The notes under the pieces: model-generated
Database searches by the model: none
What the model saw: the letters and a program-made list of their open reading frames with translations, nothing else
Told to the model about the DNA's origin: nothing
Position numbers and translations under genes: made by a program
Assembly: GCF_046115515.1 (NCBI RefSeq)
Contig: NZ_CP175953.1
Strand: one strand, 5' to 3'
Length of the DNA stretch: 64,000 nucleotides
Source: Gracilimonas sp017641085
Lineage (GTDB): Bacteria; Bacteroidota; Rhodothermia; Balneolales; Balneolaceae
In this document: positions 60,449 through 64,000 of the stretch, in pieces
Numbering within the stretch: position 1 is the stretch's first letter
Layout of the letters: the number at the start of each line of letters is the position of its first letter

Positions 60449-61255
60449 TTAAGCCGGCGTCAGCTTCGTAAAGCACACAATGCCTTTTACTAATTGCTCT
60501 TCTACGTTAAAGCCGGCTTGATTAAATAGCTTGTTACTTTCATCAACGGTCCAGAAGTGAATCCCCCCAATAGCTGCTGATTCTTGCAGCAGCCGGCCGT
60601 ACCAGGCATCAGATTTAATCAGGTGCATCATGAAGAAAACGCCATCGTCTTTAATAACGCGTTTGGCTTCATAAAGGACCTTCAACACTTCGGTAAGCTC
60701 ATTAAGTGTTCCTCCCATCACAATGCCGTCAAATGTCTTAGAGAAAAAAGGCAGCTCCCGCCCATCGGCCCTTAAAAAATACATATCGGTTTCATCGGCT
60801 TCTGCTTTCAGTCGGGCTTCTTCCAGCATCTGGTACGAAAAATCGAGAGCTACAATATTGGCTTTCTTTTGTGCAGCTTTCAGTGCCCTACCGTAAAGCG
60901 CCGTCGAGCATCCAAGGTCTAAATAAAAGCCATCTTCTTCGGGAGCAGTCCAGTCGATGAGAAGCTCATGCTCTTTTTCAATGGGGAACTCTTCACCGGA
61001 TAAAAGAGAGAGAGAGCGTTTGCGCCAGATATCCTCATAAATAGCAGCGGTCAGCTTCCAGTGATTTGTGCTTTGAGCGATAGAAGTGAATTCGGGTTCT
61101 TTCCCCAGCAGATCTATAATATTGTTTTTAACCTGATACTCATCCCCTTCTTTGGACCCTACGGTACCATTAAACGGTGTGGAAAGGGTGGAAACTTCAT
61201 CAGGGATGGAAATGCCTGCTCGTTCATCTATGGGGGAGCGTAATTCAAGAGTCAT
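60449..61255 (-). CDS. Class I SAM-dependent methyltransferase, UbiE/ArsM-like
   Basis: 268 residues from ATG 61253-61255. The SAM motif I is FYLDLGCSTALYGRALKAA, followed by VALDFSYQMLEEARLKAE and the motif around FDGIVMGGTLNELTEVLKVL. The first 90 residues (YQVKNNIIDLLGKEPEF) resemble a Trm112-like start, as in several UbiE/ArsM-like enzymes. Substrate unknown. It stands alone and converges on the argS/lipoprotein run. Confidence 0.78.
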   Translation of the reverse strand: MTLELRSPIDERAGISIPDEVSTLSTPFNGTVGSKEGDEYQVKNNIIDLLGKEPEFTSIAQSTNHWKLTAAIYEDIWRKRSLSLLSGEEFPIEKEHELLIDWTAPEEDGFYLDLGCSTALYGRALKAAQKKANIVALDFSYQMLEEARLKAEADETDMYFLRADGRELPFFSKTFDGIVMGGTLNELTEVLKVLYEAKRVIKDDGVFFMMHLIKSDAWYGRLLQESAAIGGIHFWTVDESNKLFNQAGFNVEEQLVKGIVCFTKLTPA

Positions 61256-61326
61256 AAAAACCAATCATTTTTTGTGGTGAATACGCTTAATCACCGCTCG
61301 TGTTACAGGTTCTTTCTATGCCTTAG

Positions 61327-61391
61327 TAACTTTTCCAAAGTTATTAAGGAAAAGTAGTTGGCGTTGCTTCCTGTTAACTTTGGAAAAGTTA
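61327..61391. repeat. Exact 17-bp inverted repeats in a 156-bp gap
   Basis: TAACTTTTCCAAAGTTA at 61327-61343 and its exact reverse complement TAACTTTGGAAAAGTTA at 61375-61391, 31 bp apart. Each arm is itself a small hairpin (AACTTT/AAAGTT). It lies between the SAM hydrolase stop and the methyltransferase start. Confidence 0.85.
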
Positions 61392-61410
61392 ATTAGGGTT
61401 CCACTACCGA

Positions 61411-62202
61411 CTACTTCTGAAGCACGATTGAGATTTGCGCACCCTTATCAACACTTAACATCTGTCCGGCATTTCCTTTATTGATACCAATTTCGAGCAT
61501 CCCCGAACTGCCTATAAATGCGGCAGGTTCTCCTTCTTCAACATCTCCAAAAGTAGATACGATCTTTTTGAGCATGGTATTACCCACATAAATTTTCACG
61601 TCTTTCTTTTTAATGTGTTCTTCAAAAAGTTGCTCAGAAATATTGGTAATCAGGTTGCCAAAACGGTCGATGTGAACAACCCAGCCCTGAAGGCCATCCT
61701 TATCAGCGATGGGAACGGCCCAATGATAAGTAACCAGCTCTTCTATCGGCTCCCCGATTTCGTCAAAGGAAACGCCGTTGCTGAGGTGAGCAGTAACCGG
61801 GGCAAAAACATCCCGTCCATGAAAGGTTTTGGATAAGCCTTCCTGCCGCCAATAATCTTTGTTGTTAATCTTTACGGCTTCGTATTCAAATTCATCAAAG
61901 AATAGAGAAAAGATGCCGTTATCGGGCCCCACAAAATATTGATCACCCACTTTTAATGCGATGGGATGGCGGGGAGTGCCTACACCGGGATCTACAACAA
62001 CAAGGTGAACCGTGCCGGGCGGGAAAAGAAAGGCTGCATTACGAACAACCCATGCTCCGGCCATTATATCCTGCGGGGGAATGTCATGAGAGATGTCGAT
62101 GAGTCGGGCATCGGGAGCAATTCCAAGGATGACCGCCTTCATAGCGCTCACATAATGGTCTTGCAGACCAAAATCAGATGTGAGAGTAATTATTTGACTC
62201 AT
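61411..62202 (-). CDS. S-adenosyl-L-methionine hydrolase (adenosine-forming) family
   Basis: 263 residues of the SAM hydroxide adenosyltransferase (DUF62) family. Motifs: LTSDFGLQDHYVSAMKAVIL near the start, ARLIDISHDIPPQDIMAGAW, VVVDPGVGTPRHPIAL, and FVGPDNGIFSL, with a C-terminal beta domain (VVHIDRFGNLITNI). It hydrolyses SAM to adenosine and methionine; fluorinase and chlorinase are relatives. It starts 1 bp before the dnaN end. Confidence 0.93.
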   Translation of the reverse strand: MSQIITLTSDFGLQDHYVSAMKAVILGIAPDARLIDISHDIPPQDIMAGAWVVRNAAFLFPPGTVHLVVVDPGVGTPRHPIALKVGDQYFVGPDNGIFSLFFDEFEYEAVKINNKDYWRQEGLSKTFHGRDVFAPVTAHLSNGVSFDEIGEPIEELVTYHWAVPIADKDGLQGWVVHIDRFGNLITNISEQLFEEHIKKKDVKIYVGNTMLKKIVSTFGDVEEGEPAAFIGSSGMLEIGINKGNAGQMLSVDKGAQISIVLQK

Positions 62203-63317
62203 CAGGCATAGCTGTTGAGCATCACCGGCATAACCAGCATTAGAATATCTTCGTTTTCATTCTCTTCCGAAGGCTTTACAATACCGGCGCGATTAGGTGA
62301 AGAAAATTCAAAAGTTACCTCTTCATCATCGATGTTGCTGAGAACATCACCCAGGTATTTTGCATTAAAGCCGATTTCCATCTCCTCGTTGGAATACTCG
62401 CATTCGATGGTTTCTTTCGCCTCGCTGCTCATATCAAGGTCTTCGGCGCGAATGGTGAGTTTGTCGGAGCCCAGCTGTAAACGGATTTGTCGGGTAGTTG
62501 TGCTTGAGAAGATAGCCACCCTTTTTACGGTAGAAAGCATCTGCTCTTTGCTGATGGTCAGGAATTTGTCGTTATCGCGCGGGATAACGGAATCATAATT
62601 TGGATACTGCTCATTAATCAGTCGGGTAATAACGATGGTGCCACCGCTTTTAAATCGGGCATGATCTTCGGTTACGGTCAGGTCGCACTCATCACCGTCA
62701 ATGGTTTTCTGTATGAGGCTCAATGCTTTATCAGGAACAATGAAATTCACGTCATTGTCGGCAGTAATTTCTTTGTTGGTGTATTTAACCAGGCGGTGCC
62801 CGTCGGTGGCTACAAATTTGCTTTCATCGGTTCCGATCTGAAAATATACACCCATCATGGCCGGGCGAAGGTCGTCACTGGAAACAGCAAATAATGTTTT
62901 ATGGATGGCATTATTCATCAACTCCGTGGTGGTATTGATGCTGGTTCCCTCATCAAGGTTGGGCACTTCCGGGAACTCATCCGCATCATCACCTACCAGC
63001 TTATAGGTACCTTTATCGGTGCGGAAGTTGATGTTTTTTCGGTCGTCCACATCAAAGAAAACCGGGATGTTGGGCAGCTGACGTAAGGTTTCGAGCAACC
63101 TGCGTGCCGGGATGGCAACCGCTCCGTCTTCTTCTATATCTGCATCGATGTACTCGATGATTGAAATCTCGAGGTCGGTAGCGGTGAGTTTGAGTTTTCC
63201 ATCTTCGCTTTCAAAAAGGATGGTTTCCAAAATAGGAAGCGTAGCTTTTGAAGGCACGGCTCCAATCACGGCCGAAAGCCCTTTATTGAGTTCGTTGCTC
63301 GATACAGAAAATTTCAT
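62202..63317 (-). CDS. dnaN: DNA polymerase III subunit beta (sliding clamp)
   Basis: 371 residues from ATG 63315-63317. The three-domain clamp is complete: MKFSVSSNELNKGLSAVIGA, LPILETILFES, LKLTATDLEISI, ATDGHRLVKY in domain 2, and the typical C-terminal ILMLVMPVMLNSYA. An in-frame upstream extension to 63359 lacks family homology. It is leftward and not next to dnaA, an arrangement different from most bacteria. It lies about 27 kb from the oriC candidate. Confidence 0.95.
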   Translation of the reverse strand: MKFSVSSNELNKGLSAVIGAVPSKATLPILETILFESEDGKLKLTATDLEISIIEYIDADIEEDGAVAIPARRLLETLRQLPNIPVFFDVDDRKNINFRTDKGTYKLVGDDADEFPEVPNLDEGTSINTTTELMNNAIHKTLFAVSSDDLRPAMMGVYFQIGTDESKFVATDGHRLVKYTNKEITADNDVNFIVPDKALSLIQKTIDGDECDLTVTEDHARFKSGGTIVITRLINEQYPNYDSVIPRDNDKFLTISKEQMLSTVKRVAIFSSTTTRQIRLQLGSDKLTIRAEDLDMSSEAKETIECEYSNEEMEIGFNAKYLGDVLSNIDDEEVTFEFSSPNRAGIVKPSEENENEDILMLVMPVMLNSYA

Positions 63318-63505
63318 AAATGCATTATTTAAATGGGTTAAAAGGCAATTTTCAACCAACAGTTGCCCTTTCAGTGGAGTGTGCTTATACTAAGAAATAC
63401 TGGCTCTCTCTGCAACCGCAGAAAGCGCAATTTTCATCCCAAATAAGTCACAGAATATATCGTTTAAAGCGCTACAGTAACTCTTAATATATCGCTGTTT
63501 TTTTG

Positions 63506-64000
63506 ATGAACCGATCCTTCCCCGCGCTTTTACTTTTTGTGATGATTCCTGCCCTCACCTTTGCACAAGCTACACAAGCGAAGTATGGAAATGATTTCCT
63601 TACAACAGGAAGCGGATCCCGCGCCCTTGGAATGGGGAGCGCTCATGCAGCTCTAACCGCCGATGTGACCTCTGCATACTGGAATGTAGCAGGATTGGCA
63701 GAAGTCGAAACTCCGCAAATCATGTATATGCACTCCGAGCGATTTAGCGGTATTGTGGGGTATGACTATGGTGCAGCTGCTCTTCCGCTGAAGTCAAACA
63801 ACGGGGTGGTTTCAATCAGTTTTTTCCGTCAGGGAGTGGATAACATTGCCAACACGCTGAATGCCTGGGACCGTGAACGGGATCAGCCCAAGCAGGATGT
63901 GGAATCTTATATTACCCGGTTCAGCGCGGCCGATATGGCACTTCTTTTTTCGTTTGCTACACAGAAAAGCGAGAAGTTGTCTTATGGTGCTTCAGCTAAA
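63506..64000 (+). CDS. PorV/PorQ-like outer-membrane protein, cut by window edge
   Basis: The gene begins at ATG 63506 and runs off the right edge, so about 165 residues are seen. After a signal peptide (PALLLFVMIPALTFAQ) comes GSGSRALGMGSAHAALTADV, TSAYWNVAGLAEVE and the barrel-like segments of the PorV/UPF0164 family. Such proteins accompany type IX secretion in Bacteroidota and relatives and match the secretion signal seen at 31541-32815. It is divergent from dnaN. Confidence 0.82.
   Translation, partial: MNRSFPALLLFVMIPALTFAQATQAKYGNDFLTTGSGSRALGMGSAHAALTADVTSAYWNVAGLAEVETPQIMYMHSERFSGIVGYDYGAAALPLKSNNGVVSISFFRQGVDNIANTLNAWDRERDQPKQDVESYITRFSAADMALLFSFATQKSEKLSYGASAK

Noticed and set aside
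1..64000. CRISPR array, insertion sequence, prophage, integrase or restriction-modification genes
   Set aside because: No regularly spaced repeats, transposase, integrase, phage structural or restriction motifs were seen in any frame.

Overview
The window looks like chromosomal DNA of a marine or halophilic bacterium of the Balneolaceae (phylum Balneolota, near Gracilimonas, Balneola and Rhodohalobacter). This placement is an inference. It rests on a C-terminal secretion signal with an NPFNPTT core (31541-32815), a PorV/PorQ-like protein at the right edge, an rpmB-rpmG-DUF4295 cluster of the Bacteroidota kind, an HU-like/SPOR fusion protein, and moderate GC content. Almost everything is core housekeeping. 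No insertion sequence, prophage, CRISPR array, restriction or defence island, or biosynthetic cluster was seen.

Layout. 0-7.7 kb: tyrA (cut by the edge), uvrB, a methyltransferase, a MarR regulator, and a leftward block exoA-tyrS-cvpA-yqeY and DUF4295-rpmG-rpmB. 7.9-12.4 kb: gyrB-gyrA. 12.5-16 kb: WYL regulator, rsmG, mnmG, with two parS-type sites in and next to rsmG. 16-30 kb: tRNA-Asp, secreted glutathione peroxidase, a metallo-beta-lactamase-fold hydrolase, manC, a PhoR/PhoB-like pair, a potassium channel, a CstA-type carrier, a small membrane protein with its HTH regulator, and a porin with a small phosphate-binding-like protein. 30-35 kb: DUF2914 protein, secreted YCF48-like protein, lipoprotein, purM and a YfiT-like protein, all leftward.

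35.03-35.47 kb is the most notable non-coding stretch. It has two tandem DnaA boxes, a run of CTA triplets, an AT-rich tract and five or more further near-consensus DnaA boxes, and genes diverge from it on both sides. I read it as the likely chromosomal origin, placed away from dnaA, which is not in the window. The parS sites (14 kb), gyrBA (8-12 kb) and dnaN (62 kb) all lie within 30 kb of it.

35.5-48 kb is mainly rightward: dtd, a metalloenzyme, patatin, glpD, nitroreductase, a DUF4160/DUF2442 pair, cca, ispE, glgP and an MscS channel, with a Cho-like nuclease and a Usp-like gene leftward. 48.4-54 kb is a leftward cell-envelope module: TonB, ExbD, ExbB, HU-like/SPOR protein, short HU and an outer-membrane barrel. 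54-64 kb: nadA, nadC, cysteine desulfurase, DsbA-like protein, argS, a TonB-domain lipoprotein, a methyltransferase, a SAM hydrolase-family protein, dnaN and the start of a PorV-like gene.

No clearly new multi-gene system was found. The best leads are the origin, the parS pair without parAB, the two incomplete HU proteins in the TonB/ExbBD/SPOR module, and a few short inverted-repeat families.
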